17,325 bases of DNA from Rhodospirillales bacterium. GTDB lineage: Bacteria > Pseudomonadota > Alphaproteobacteria > Rhodospirillales > JADHTD01. The stretch is from the NCBI GenBank assembly GCA_016776525.1, contig JADHTD010000020.1:1-17325 (forward strand). Direction: 5' to 3'. Position 1 is the stretch's first letter; each line of letters opens with the position of its first letter. Both the position numbers and the translations under genes were made by a program. Positions 1-7,004 of this stretch are shown piece by piece. A model generated the notes under the pieces. The model was not told where the DNA came from, did not search any database, and was given only the letters and a program-made list of their open reading frames with translations.

Positions 1-1089
1 CCACAAAAGCTTATCGCCCGGCTTGACGGTCAGCGGAGGCGGCAGGTGGCGGTCTTCTCGGCACATCAGAAAAGCCCCCCGCACAACCTGAAACCGGCAC
101 CGTCCCAGGGTTCCGTCCTGGTTGTCCTGCATCCGCATCACGTCTGCGTGAAAGCGCTCCATTTTTCTGTTGCCGGGAGCGTAGGCGCTGCCACCGACCG
201 TTTTAAGAACCTGGGCTAGGGCGCCCCGGGACGTTTCCGCCGGGGCCGCAGCCAGTTGCCGTCGGTCCAATACCGCGTAACCTGCCGGATAAAAGGCGCA
301 GCACCGGCCCAAGAGGGCCGACACCGCTTTTTCCCGGGCGGCCCGCTGGCGGGCAAAACTGTCGAAATCGAGGATTTCCGGTTGCCGGTCCACCGCGTTT
401 TTCCTGCTGTCCTTTAACCGGGCGCGGAGTCGGGCGCGGCGGAAACGGGGGTCGACATTGGTCGGATCCTCGATCCACTCTTGCCCTTCTTCCCGCAAAC
501 CGGCTCTCAGGGGCTCCGGCGAAACATCGAGCAACGGCCGCAACAGCCGGACCGACGGTTTTTCGACAACCGCCGACATGGCGGCCAGGCCATCCGGGCC
601 GCTGCCGGTCTGGCGGCGCATCAGGTGGGTTTCCGTCTGGTCGTCCAAATGATGGGCGAGACACAAATGCAGGACGGCATTGTCCCGGCACCAATCCTCC
701 ATCAACCGGTAGCGGGCATGGCGTGCCTTTTCCTGGATACCGGCGGCCGGTTTTGGGCCGGTCCAGTTGAGGATTTGTTGGGGGATGCCCCGGCCGGCAA
801 GCCAGACCCCGACCCTTTCAGCCTCGGCCCTGGAATCCGGCCGCAGGCCATGGTCGACCGTCAGGGCCGTCAGGTGGCCGCCCATGCCACGCATCCAGTC
901 AGCCACCAACAGGCACAAAGCCATACTGTCGGCGCCGCCGGAGACGGCGACAGCAATGTGAGGCTCCGCCTCAAAAGGACCGCAGGCTTCAAGACGGCGG
1001 GAAAATTCAGGACGGCTTAGAGACGGCAGGGACAAACCGGCAGCATTGCCCCCGAAACCGTTATTGCGGATGGCGGTTGCCGACGCCAC
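1..1089 (-). CDS. tilS: tRNA(Ile)-lysidine synthetase TilS, 3' end cut off by window
   Basis: TilS uses ATP to attach lysine to C34 of the AUA-decoding tRNA-Ile, producing lysidine; it acts in the cytoplasm and is normally essential. Translating the minus strand gives 363 codons with no stop before the window edge. The PP-loop motif SGGADS is at residues 50-55. It is followed by the family blocks LTALTVDHGLR, LAHHLDDQTETHLM, RTGSGPDGLAAM and WIEDPTNVDPRF, and by the start of the C-terminal domain ending at KPGDKLLW. I chose GTG at 1089 because it directly follows the TGA stop of ybgF and no in-frame start lies upstream; a TTG further in is possible. E. coli TilS is about 430 residues, so roughly 70 are missing. 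In alphaproteobacteria tilS usually sits between ybgF and ftsH, which fits. Confidence 0.93.
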   Translation of the reverse strand, partial: MASATAIRNNGFGGNAAGLSLPSLSRPEFSRRLEACGPFEAEPHIAVAVSGGADSMALCLLVADWMRGMGGHLTALTVDHGLRPDSRAEAERVGVWLAGRGIPQQILNWTGPKPAAGIQEKARHARYRLMEDWCRDNAVLHLCLAHHLDDQTETHLMRRQTGSGPDGLAAMSAVVEKPSVRLLRPLLDVSPEPLRAGLREEGQEWIEDPTNVDPRFRRARLRARLKDSRKNAVDRQPEILDFDSFARQRAAREKAVSALLGRCCAFYPAGYAVLDRRQLAAAPAETSRGALAQVLKTVGGSAYAPGNRKMERFHADVMRMQDNQDGTLGRCRFQVVRGAFLMCREDRHLPPPLTVKPGDKLLW

Positions 1090-2184
1090 TCACCGGCAGC
1101 CGCTAAGCTTGCGTTCCTGGCCAAGCTTGTTTTTGACCGGGCTGGCAATATTGGGGAAGTTTTTAAGAAGCTCCGAAAAGGTCAGGCAGGCATCCTTCTT
1201 TTTGTCCATGCGGGCCAGGGACATTCCCAGCTTCAGCAAAGAAGCCTGCGCCTTCGGGCCTTTCTTGTCTTTCTGGTAACTGTTCAGGAATGTCTTGGCG
1301 GCTTCCGGGTAAACACCGCGGACGTAATAGGTTTCCCCCAGCCAATACCGCGCGTTGCTTGCCAGCGGATCGTCGGCGTTCTTTTCGACGAATTCCTTCA
1401 AAGCCAGTTCTGCCTGATCATAATTGGCCTTACTGAGCAGGGAGCGGGCGAAGGCGTATTGCTGCCGCGGCGAACCGGCGGGCAAATACCCGGGGGCCGC
1501 TGCCTGTTGCGGCGCCGGTGCCGGTTGGACGGCAGCCGGCTGCACGGCCTTGGGGTCGCTGCCGGCGGGCGGGGTTACCGTCTTCATATCTTTTTTGGAA
1601 ATCTGGCCTAAGACGCCGGGTTGAGCTGACGGTACAGGCTGACCGGGCCTCACCGTTTGCACGGACGGCGGCGACGGCACCGGTCGAATCTGCGGCGGCG
1701 CCGATTGTGTCGGATCGTCATGGGCCAGCGGCTGGCTGCCGGTTTTGGCCCCCGCGCCGCGCATGGTTTCTTCAAGAACGCCGAGACGGTAATCAACATC
1801 GCCGACCAGCTTGTCGAGTCGCTGGCTGATCTGCTGCATCTGGTGGACCATTTCTTCCGAACGGCCGGTGGAACTGCGCAGGTCGTTTTCGATCTCGCTG
1901 AGGCGCAATTCCATCAGCGCAACAGCCGGTGTCGTCGGCGAGGCCGACGGAGCCGATGACTTCAACTCAACCCCGCCCTTGCCGCCCCGGGCCATTTGCA
2001 GGTTGAGGGCCCGGATATCCCTTTCCAGGCGTTCCAGACGGTCCAGCAAAGGCTGCAAATCCTGGGCCTTGGCGGATGGCGTCAGGGCAAAGGCTACGAA
2101 CACAGCAAGAAGGCCAAAACTTATCCACCGATACAGCCGGGAGGCGGGTCCCGACGGCACGTTTAAAGTGGTCCAGCTATTCAT
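1090..2184 (-). CDS. cpoB: Tol-Pal system coordinator CpoB/YbgF
   Basis: CpoB (YbgF) is a periplasmic protein that in E. coli links Tol-Pal constriction of the outer membrane to septal peptidoglycan synthesis. The 364-residue product has an N-terminal hydrophobic segment (about 21-34) with a likely signal peptidase site at AKA/Q, residues 38-41. A predicted coiled coil follows (LLDRLERLERDIRALN, then heptad-like stretches near 95-140), then a low-complexity Pro/Ala/Gln linker and a C-terminal TPR region from about residue 239 (RQQYAFARSLL, ARYWLGETYYVRG, LLKLGMSLARM). This layout is that of the family; the linker and N-terminal extension make it longer than E. coli CpoB (about 260 aa). The stop TGA abuts the tilS start, while a 155-base gap with a hairpin separates it from pal. 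Confidence 0.93.
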   Translation of the reverse strand: MNSWTTLNVPSGPASRLYRWISFGLLAVFVAFALTPSAKAQDLQPLLDRLERLERDIRALNLQMARGGKGGVELKSSAPSASPTTPAVALMELRLSEIENDLRSSTGRSEEMVHQMQQISQRLDKLVGDVDYRLGVLEETMRGAGAKTGSQPLAHDDPTQSAPPQIRPVPSPPSVQTVRPGQPVPSAQPGVLGQISKKDMKTVTPPAGSDPKAVQPAAVQPAPAPQQAAAPGYLPAGSPRQQYAFARSLLSKANYDQAELALKEFVEKNADDPLASNARYWLGETYYVRGVYPEAAKTFLNSYQKDKKGPKAQASLLKLGMSLARMDKKKDACLTFSELLKNFPNIASPVKNKLGQERKLSGCR

Positions 2185-2261
2185 TCGGCAAAATCCTCAA
2201 CAACAGCCTGCATGCAATCAAGTTAGGGCTATATCAGAAGTAACCTTGCTTCTCAATCTGG

Positions 2262-2312
2262 CAAAATTAAGGCGTCTGCCCATCCTGACAAACCGCCAGA
2301 CGGGCAGACGCC
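2262..2312 (-). terminator. Hairpin between pal and ybgF, likely terminator or attenuator
   Basis: A perfect 11-bp inverted repeat, arms GGCGTCTGCCC at 2271-2281 and GGGCAGACGCC at 2302-2312, encloses a 20-base loop. Read on the minus strand it lies 27 bases after the pal stop and is followed by TTAATTTTG (2262-2270), a weak U-rich tract. This resembles an intrinsic terminator with an imperfect tail, so partial read-through into ybgF is plausible. It could equally protect the 3' end of pal mRNA. Confidence 0.65.
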
Positions 2313-2339
2313 CAAACATGAAGCCTGATTTGGTCCGGC

Positions 2340-2873
2340 TTAGCTGCCGGCGCCAACAATCTTGGTAACAGACCGGCGGTTCTGAGCCCAGGCAGCTTCG
2401 TTAGAGCCCAGGGCAACAGGACGTTCTTCACCGTAGGAGATCACCCTGATGCGATCCGGGCTGACACCCAGGGCAACGAGGTAATTCTTGACGGCATTGG
2501 CGCGGCGATCACCGAGACCAAGGTTGTATTCGGTGGTGCCCCGTTCATCAGCGTGGCCTTCAATGGTCACTTTCTGAACGAAAAACTTTTTCAGCCACGC
2601 AGCCTGTTTCTCAAGCGTTTTGCGCGCTTCCGGTTTCAAGGTGTGCATATCGAAATCAAAGAAGACACGATCGCCGACATTGACGACCAAATCTTCTGCC
2701 GTACCCGCTATGGGACCAAGACGGGAAGCCATGGTTCCACCGGATGAACTCATCTGAGTAGAGCCAGAAGCTGAGGTGCCGGCACCGCTGGCAGCAGCAG
2801 ATTCATCCGGCGCGGTCTCGCACGCGGCAACGAGAGCCACGGCCGCAAACAAGCCCAGTATTTTAAAACGCAT
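2340..2873 (-). CDS. pal: Peptidoglycan-associated lipoprotein Pal
   Basis: Pal is an outer-membrane lipoprotein whose OmpA-like domain binds peptidoglycan and TolB, tethering the outer membrane to the wall. The 177-aa product starts with a lipoprotein signal peptide and lipobox VAAC, giving Cys18 as the lipidated residue; Glu at +2 does not signal inner-membrane retention. A Ser/Gly/Thr-rich linker follows. The OmpA-like domain spans about residues 67-175, with FDFDMHTLKPEA, the core IEGHADERGTTEYNLGLGDRRA and the end NRRSVTKIV. A clear ribosome binding site (GAGGAG) lies just upstream of the ATG. Unlike its Tol neighbours, pal is separated from tolB by 172 AT-rich bases and from ybgF by a hairpin, so it may have its own promoter and higher expression, as expected for an abundant lipoprotein. 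Confidence 0.97.
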   Translation of the reverse strand: MRFKILGLFAAVALVAACETAPDESAAASGAGTSASGSTQMSSSGGTMASRLGPIAGTAEDLVVNVGDRVFFDFDMHTLKPEARKTLEKQAAWLKKFFVQKVTIEGHADERGTTEYNLGLGDRRANAVKNYLVALGVSPDRIRVISYGEERPVALGSNEAAWAQNRRSVTKIVGAGS

Positions 2874-2901
2874 TATTTTCTCCTCTTCGCCGGATCGTCA
2901 G

Positions 2902-2929
2902 AGTTGATAAACGTAGCGTAATATCAACT
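2902..2929. promoter_or_regulatory. Inverted repeat AGTTGATA-N12-TATCAACT upstream of pal
   Basis: Perfect 8-bp arms lie at 2902-2909 and 2922-2929, 28 to 55 bases before the pal start. The spacer contains ACG-TAG-CGT, itself symmetric. A related half-site, GAGTTGAT, recurs at 3002-3009. The element could be an operator or a 5'-leader hairpin in pal mRNA. No known regulator is assigned. Confidence 0.4.
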
Positions 2930-2976
2930 TGCGAAACTACAATAGTTCTCAATGGATAAAGGATTTATATCACCAA

Positions 2977-2985
2977 GATATAGCA
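2977..2985 (-). promoter_or_regulatory. Possible extended -10 promoter for pal
   Basis: On the minus strand the AT-rich tolB-pal gap contains TGCTATATC, an extended -10 pattern (TGn plus a TATAAT-like hexamer at 2977-2982). There is no good -35 hexamer at 16-18 bases. If used, the pal leader would be about 95 bases and would include the inverted repeat at 2902-2929. This is an inference from pattern only. Confidence 0.3.
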
Positions 2986-3045
2986 TACCCCTAGCCAAAG
3001 AGTTGATTAAAAACTGTTTAGTTATGGGACTATATGCTGACTATA

Positions 3046-4395
3046 TCATGGAATCAAGGGGGACCAAGCCGGATGCGCGGCATCCATCGGTGTAATCATT
3101 TCACGTTCGTTATGCCCGGTCAGATCAATTGAGTACAACCGGGACCGTCCACCCTGCCCTTTTTCGTCCCAGGGTTGCTGACGATAAAACATAAGAACAC
3201 GCCCGTTCGGGGCCCACGTCGGCCCCTCTATGGAGAAATCCTCGGCTAAAAGCCGTTCGCCGGTACCGTCGGGACGCATGACGCCGATAAAGAAACGGCC
3301 TTGCCGCATTTTGGTAAAAGCGATGAGGTCGCCGCGCGGCGACCAGACAGGCGTCGCGTACCGGCCCTTACCGAAACTGATGCGCCGGACGCCCCGGCCG
3401 TTGGCTCCCATAACATACAGTTGCTGGGCGCCGCCCCGGTCAGAATTGAAGGTTACTTGTTTGCCGTCCGGCGAAAAACTGGGCGAGGTATCAATAGCCG
3501 AATGGTGGGTCAGTCGTTTAACCACCCGGGTTCTCAGGTCCATGACGTAGATTTCCGAATTGCCGCCCTTGGCCATGCTCATGATGACGCTTTTGCCGTC
3601 CGGCGAGAACCGGGGGGCATAAGTCATGCCGGGAAAATCGCCGAGGACCTCCTGGCGGCCGGTATCGATGTTGAAGATGTAAACCCTGGGCCTGTTTCCA
3701 TAATAGGACAGGTAGGTGATTTCCTGCAAAGTCGGCGAAAAACGCGGCGTCAGCACGAGGTTGTTGCCGCTGGTCAGAAAACGGTGGTTCTCGCCGTCCT
3801 GGTCCATGATGGCCAACCGCTTGATGCGTTTATTCTGGGCGCCGGTCTCGGCGATATAGACGACGCGGGTATCGAAATATCCCTTTTCGCCGGTGATCCG
3901 CTTATAGATGGCGTCGGCAATAATATGCGAAACCCGCCGCCAGTTGCTGGGAATGGTGAAGTAGGCCAACCCCACCATCTGCTTTTCGGCGAAAACGTCC
4001 CACAGCCGGAATTCCACCCTGAGCCGGCCGTCGGCCACTTTCTGGGTGCGCCCCTGGACCAGGGCCTGGGCTTGGAGAATCCGCCAGTCACCGAAGCGGG
4101 GAATCGTGTTCAGCGATTGTTTCTTTTTTGCAAACACACGATTATCGAATGGCTTGAACAGGCCGGACCGTTCCAGGTCGGCGGCGATCACCTTGGCCAA
4201 ATCCTTACCGAACTGGTTTTCCTCCGGCGTCTGACCGACAAAATTGGTCACCGCAATGGGCATCGGTTCGACCTTGCCCTGGGTGATATCGATCCGCAGT
4301 TCGGCCCGAACAGGCAGAACAACAGTCCAATGCAGGAGGACCGCTGCGGCCAATATCCAGCAAAATCGCTGGAGGGGCATTCTGTGCTCATTCAT
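3046..4395 (-). CDS. tolB: Tol-Pal translocation protein TolB
   Basis: TolB is the periplasmic beta-propeller that binds Pal and passes the TolA signal to it. From the chosen ATG the product is 449 aa. It has a signal peptide (hydrophobic core about 11-28, cleavage VRA/E at 31-32), then the mature start ELRIDITQG, an N-terminal domain (FGKDLAKVIAADLERSGLF), and a C-terminal propeller made of repeated blades of the type APRFSPDGKSVIM, SPSFSPDGKQVTF, TPVWSPRGDLIAF and GPTWAPNGRVLMF. A longer in-frame start exists at 4443, but ATG 4395 overlaps the tolA stop by one base (TAATG), has an AGGAG-type ribosome binding site inside tolA, and gives a proper signal peptide. Length and domains are normal for the family. 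Confidence 0.97.
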   Translation of the reverse strand: MNEHRMPLQRFCWILAAAVLLHWTVVLPVRAELRIDITQGKVEPMPIAVTNFVGQTPEENQFGKDLAKVIAADLERSGLFKPFDNRVFAKKKQSLNTIPRFGDWRILQAQALVQGRTQKVADGRLRVEFRLWDVFAEKQMVGLAYFTIPSNWRRVSHIIADAIYKRITGEKGYFDTRVVYIAETGAQNKRIKRLAIMDQDGENHRFLTSGNNLVLTPRFSPTLQEITYLSYYGNRPRVYIFNIDTGRQEVLGDFPGMTYAPRFSPDGKSVIMSMAKGGNSEIYVMDLRTRVVKRLTHHSAIDTSPSFSPDGKQVTFNSDRGGAQQLYVMGANGRGVRRISFGKGRYATPVWSPRGDLIAFTKMRQGRFFIGVMRPDGTGERLLAEDFSIEGPTWAPNGRVLMFYRQQPWDEKGQGGRSRLYSIDLTGHNEREMITPMDAAHPAWSPLIP

Positions 4396-5315
4396 TACTG
4401 GAACATCTCCTTCGGATCGAAGCCGATTGTCATAGTCCGCCATTCCGCAAACTTATCCCGGGGTAACTTATAAGGATGGCAACGCGGATTGTTAACCGCT
4501 CTTAGCGCACTTTCTGCAACGGAGCGGTAAAAAGGATCGTTCCGCATTTTGGATTCATCCAGAATGCGGGCGAATCTGGGCGTGCCGTCCGGGTTCATAT
4601 CAACCTTAATTTCAATAATCATTTCCTGCACATCCTTGCCGCCCCCCTGGAAATTCCAGCATTTGGTGATTTGGCGGCGGACCAGATCAATCTCGCTGAT
4701 GGTCAGCTTATTGGACGGATCGGCGCGCGACGTCGCCGCCGACAGGGCGCGGGCGATCTCCGAGGAAAATTCCTTCTTTGGTTTTTCTTCGGCCTTTTTC
4801 TCTTTGGGTTTTTCCTTCGGACGCGGCTTAACCTTTTCGATTTCGGCCACGGTTTTCAGCACCGATGCGAAATCAGGCGGCGGTTTCGGTTTGCGTTTCG
4901 GTTTGGCCTTGACCAGCCGCGGCGCCGCTTTCGGCTTCGGCTTCGGTTTCGGCTTGGCCTCCACCTTCGGTTTCGGTTTGGGCTTCGGCTTCGGGGCCTG
5001 GGGCGGCGGCACGGCGGCGACCTCCGGTTCCGGTTCCGGCTCCGGTTCCGGTTGCGGCGGTGGTGGCGGCGGCGGGGCCGCGGCCTGCTTGGGCGGTTGC
5101 GGCGGAGGCGGCGGCGGTTCGGGAGCCTTTTCCGGTTCCGGCTTGGGCTCCGGTTGGGCCGGCGGCGCCTGGGTCTTTTCGGCAACGGTGACGATTTCCA
5201 CCATGATCGGTGTGTCCAGCAAGGGCGGCGGCGTACGCAGGGACGGAATGCCGTAATAACCGATCACCAGGACGACGGCATGGAACAGAACAGAAAACGA
5301 AAAACCTTTGCCCAT
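4395..5315 (-). CDS. tolA: Tol-Pal inner-membrane linker TolA
   Basis: TolA is anchored in the inner membrane, energised by TolQ-TolR, and reaches across the periplasm to TolB and Pal. The 306-aa product has one N-terminal membrane helix (about 6-22) carrying the S-x3-H pattern (Ser8, His12) that couples TonB/TolA proteins to their motor. A long Pro/Lys/Glu/Ala-rich rod follows (about 50-190), with runs of proline and many Lys-Pro dipeptides. The C-terminal TolA/TonB-like domain (about 205-306) contains VRRQITKCWNF and NNPRCHPYKLP; the two cysteines could form the domain III disulfide known in other TolA proteins. The rod resembles a TonB-type Pro-Lys region more than the long Ala-rich helix of E. 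coli TolA. It starts 5 bases after tolR and overlaps tolB by one base. Confidence 0.95.
   Translation of the reverse strand: MGKGFSFSVLFHAVVLVIGYYGIPSLRTPPPLLDTPIMVEIVTVAEKTQAPPAQPEPKPEPEKAPEPPPPPPQPPKQAAAPPPPPPPQPEPEPEPEPEVAAVPPPQAPKPKPKPKPKVEAKPKPKPKPKAAPRLVKAKPKRKPKPPPDFASVLKTVAEIEKVKPRPKEKPKEKKAEEKPKKEFSSEIARALSAATSRADPSNKLTISEIDLVRRQITKCWNFQGGGKDVQEMIIEIKVDMNPDGTPRFARILDESKMRNDPFYRSVAESALRAVNNPRCHPYKLPRDKFAEWRTMTIGFDPKEMFQ
4880..5160. repeat. Low-complexity Pro-Lys / Pro-Glu coding repeat in tolA
   Basis: Degenerate 6-base units (plus strand TTCGGC/TTCGGT near 4928-5000, GGTTCC/GGCTCC near 5027-5055, and GGCGGC runs near 5050-5120) encode the Lys-Pro, Glu-Pro and poly-Pro parts of the TolA rod. 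They explain the spurious Gly- or Arg-rich open frames on the opposite strand. Tracts like this can change length by slippage. Confidence 0.8.
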
Positions 5316-5320
5316 GGGTG

Positions 5321-5800
5321 CTACTTTTTATCCTTTTCGGCCGGTTTTTTCTTTATCCCCGACCGTTCGGTAATCAGCGCCACTTTGCGGAAACCGGCGG
5401 CGTTGATGGTGCCCATGACCTCCATCACCCGGCCGTAATTGATGGCCTTATCGCCGCGTACGAAAACCCGGATGTCCGGATTGTTGCCGGTAATCGCCAG
5501 CAGGCTCGGAGCGATGGCTTCAAGCTCGACTTCTGTTTCCTGCAAATAAATGCGGCCGTCGCCGGTCACCGAGACGGTCAGCGGTTCGTCGTCGCCCTGA
5601 ATGACCGAGCTTTTGGTTTTCGGCAGATCGACCTGCACGCCGACCGTCAGCAGCGGCGCCGTCACCATGAAGATGACCAGCAAAACCAGCATGACGTCGA
5701 CCATCGGCGTCACGTTGATTTCGCTCATCGGCTGGCGGGAACTGCGCCGCAAGCGGTAAGAGGTAAAGCGTCCGCCGCCGTTTTGCAGGTTAGTGGCCAT
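5321..5800 (-). CDS. tolR: Tol-Pal proton-channel subunit TolR
   Basis: TolR pairs with TolQ to form the proton-motive-force motor of the Tol system (ExbD/TolR family). The 159-aa product shows the family N-terminus, MSEINVTPMVDVMLVLLVIFM. Its single membrane helix spans about 34-52, and Asp35 corresponds to the essential proton-carrying Asp23 of E. coli TolR. The periplasmic domain follows, with VDLPKTKS, the VTGDGRIYLQ strand and the FVRGDKAINYGRVMEVMGTINAAGF block, and a Lys-rich tail. Length is near normal (E. coli 142 aa). The ATG overlaps the tolQ stop by one base (TAATG), which indicates translational coupling. Confidence 0.97.
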   Translation of the reverse strand: MATNLQNGGGRFTSYRLRRSSRQPMSEINVTPMVDVMLVLLVIFMVTAPLLTVGVQVDLPKTKSSVIQGDDEPLTVSVTGDGRIYLQETEVELEAIAPSLLAITGNNPDIRVFVRGDKAINYGRVMEVMGTINAAGFRKVALITERSGIKKKPAEKDKK

Positions 5801-6531
5801 TAATGACCTTCCTCCATCTGGCGGGAAATGATGGCGGAGAATTCACCGGCAAAGGTATCGAGGCGGCTGGCGTAACGGTCCAGGTCCTTATTGATCTTGT
5901 TGTAGGCCAAGACCGCCGGGATGGCGGCCAGCAGGCCTAAGGCCGTCGCGAACAGGGCCTCGGCGATACCGGGGGCGACCACCGCCAGCGAGGTGTTCTT
6001 GGACAGGGCAATGGCCTGGAAACTGTTCATGATGCCCCACACCGTCCCAAAGAGGCCGATGAACGGCGCCGTCGAACCGGTCGAAGCCAGGAACGTCATA
6101 AAACGTTCCGTATGATCCATTTCGCGGGCCAGGGTAATCTGCATGACCCGGTCGATACGGTCGTGGAGGTTGACACTGGCTGTCGACTGGCTGCCGCTGC
6201 CCTTGGCCATGGCGCGCCGCCATTCCCGCATGGCGGCGACAAAAACCGCCGACATCGGTTCGCGGGGATTGGCCTCGATCCTGTCATAGAGCGCATCCAG
6301 GGACGACCCGGACCAAAAGGCTTTTTCGAATTCCGAGGCCTTGGCGTTGAGGCGGCGCATGCTGATCGTTTTCTGAAAAATGATCGCCCAGCACCAGATT
6401 GAGGCCAGCAGCAGGATAACGATCACCGATTTGACGATAATGTCGGCCCGCAGGAACAGGGCCCAGACTGAAAAGTCGAGGTCGGCGACCGACCCGCCCA
6501 GGGTTACCGCGGTAATGGCGTCTTGTTCCAT
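5800..6531 (-). CDS. tolQ: Tol-Pal proton-channel subunit TolQ
   Basis: TolQ is the polytopic inner-membrane subunit of the Tol motor (MotA/TolQ/ExbB family). The 243-aa product has three membrane helices: about 25-51, 145-170 and 186-209. The conserved threonines facing the channel are present as Thr163 in GLFGTVWGIM and Thr196 in EALFATALGL, matching E. coli Thr145 and Thr178. I chose ATG 6531 over an adjacent in-frame TTG at 6534; an AGGA-type ribosome binding site lies about 8 bases upstream. The gene begins 26 bases after ybgC and overlaps tolR by one base. Confidence 0.97.
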   Translation of the reverse strand: MEQDAITAVTLGGSVADLDFSVWALFLRADIIVKSVIVILLLASIWCWAIIFQKTISMRRLNAKASEFEKAFWSGSSLDALYDRIEANPREPMSAVFVAAMREWRRAMAKGSGSQSTASVNLHDRIDRVMQITLAREMDHTERFMTFLASTGSTAPFIGLFGTVWGIMNSFQAIALSKNTSLAVVAPGIAEALFATALGLLAAIPAVLAYNKINKDLDRYASRLDTFAGEFSAIISRQMEEGH

Positions 6532-6557
6532 CAATCAATCCTATGTTCTGTCATCGT

Positions 6558-7004
6558 TTATTGCGTTTCATACTTTTTCAACAGGGCCTGGATGTCTTTG
6601 GGCATGCGCGCCGGGTTTCCATCCATGCCCATGCAGGCCAGCCTGAAGTCGAAAACCACCAGATCCTCGCCGTCGCGCTGGACCCGTTGGTCGGCTGCCA
6701 GAGAGGCCCCTTTGACGGCCAGCAGCTTTGAGCGGACATGCAGAAGGTCGTCGAGCTTCGCCGGTTTTTGGAAATCGGCGCTAAGGTGCCGGACGGCGAA
6801 GGCAAAGCCCTGGTCGGCCATCAGCCGGGAACTTTCAATGCCCAGGGCCCGCAGCAATTCGGTGCGGGCCCGCTCGACATATTTCAGGTAATTGGCGTAA
6901 TAGACGATACCGGCGGCGTCGGTGTCCTCGTAATAGACCCGCACCGGCCAGACATGCTCCTTGCCCTGGAAACTTCCGGATTTGCCGGCGGTCAATTCAT
7001 TCAT
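6558..7004 (-). CDS. ybgC: Tol-Pal-associated acyl-CoA thioesterase YbgC
   Basis: YbgC is a small hotdog-fold acyl-CoA thioesterase found at the head of tol-pal operons; its link to Tol function is unsettled. From the chosen start the product is 148 aa. It carries the family signature VYYEDTDAAGIVYYANYLKY, with Asp29 matching the catalytic Asp18 of E. coli YbgC, and then the hotdog strands (FAVRHLSADFQKPAKLDDLL, LVVFDFRLACM). A longer frame reaching 7061 exists, but ATG 7004 gives the family N-terminus, has GGAG upstream and overlaps the last 8 bases of ruvB. The overlap ties expression to the ruv genes. Confidence 0.95.
   Translation of the reverse strand: MNELTAGKSGSFQGKEHVWPVRVYYEDTDAAGIVYYANYLKYVERARTELLRALGIESSRLMADQGFAFAVRHLSADFQKPAKLDDLLHVRSKLLAVKGASLAADQRVQRDGEDLVVFDFRLACMGMDGNPARMPKDIQALLKKYETQ

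Noticed and set aside
203..694. 163-aa minus-strand frame of Pro/Arg/Gly-rich sequence
   Set aside because: It overlaps tilS in another frame; tilS has the PP-loop and other conserved motifs, whereas this frame has none.
4549..5256. Long Gly/Phe-rich open frame on the plus strand
   Set aside because: It is the antisense shadow of the Pro/Lys repeats of tolA. Its composition is explained entirely by that repeat, and tolA has clear homology features on the other strand.
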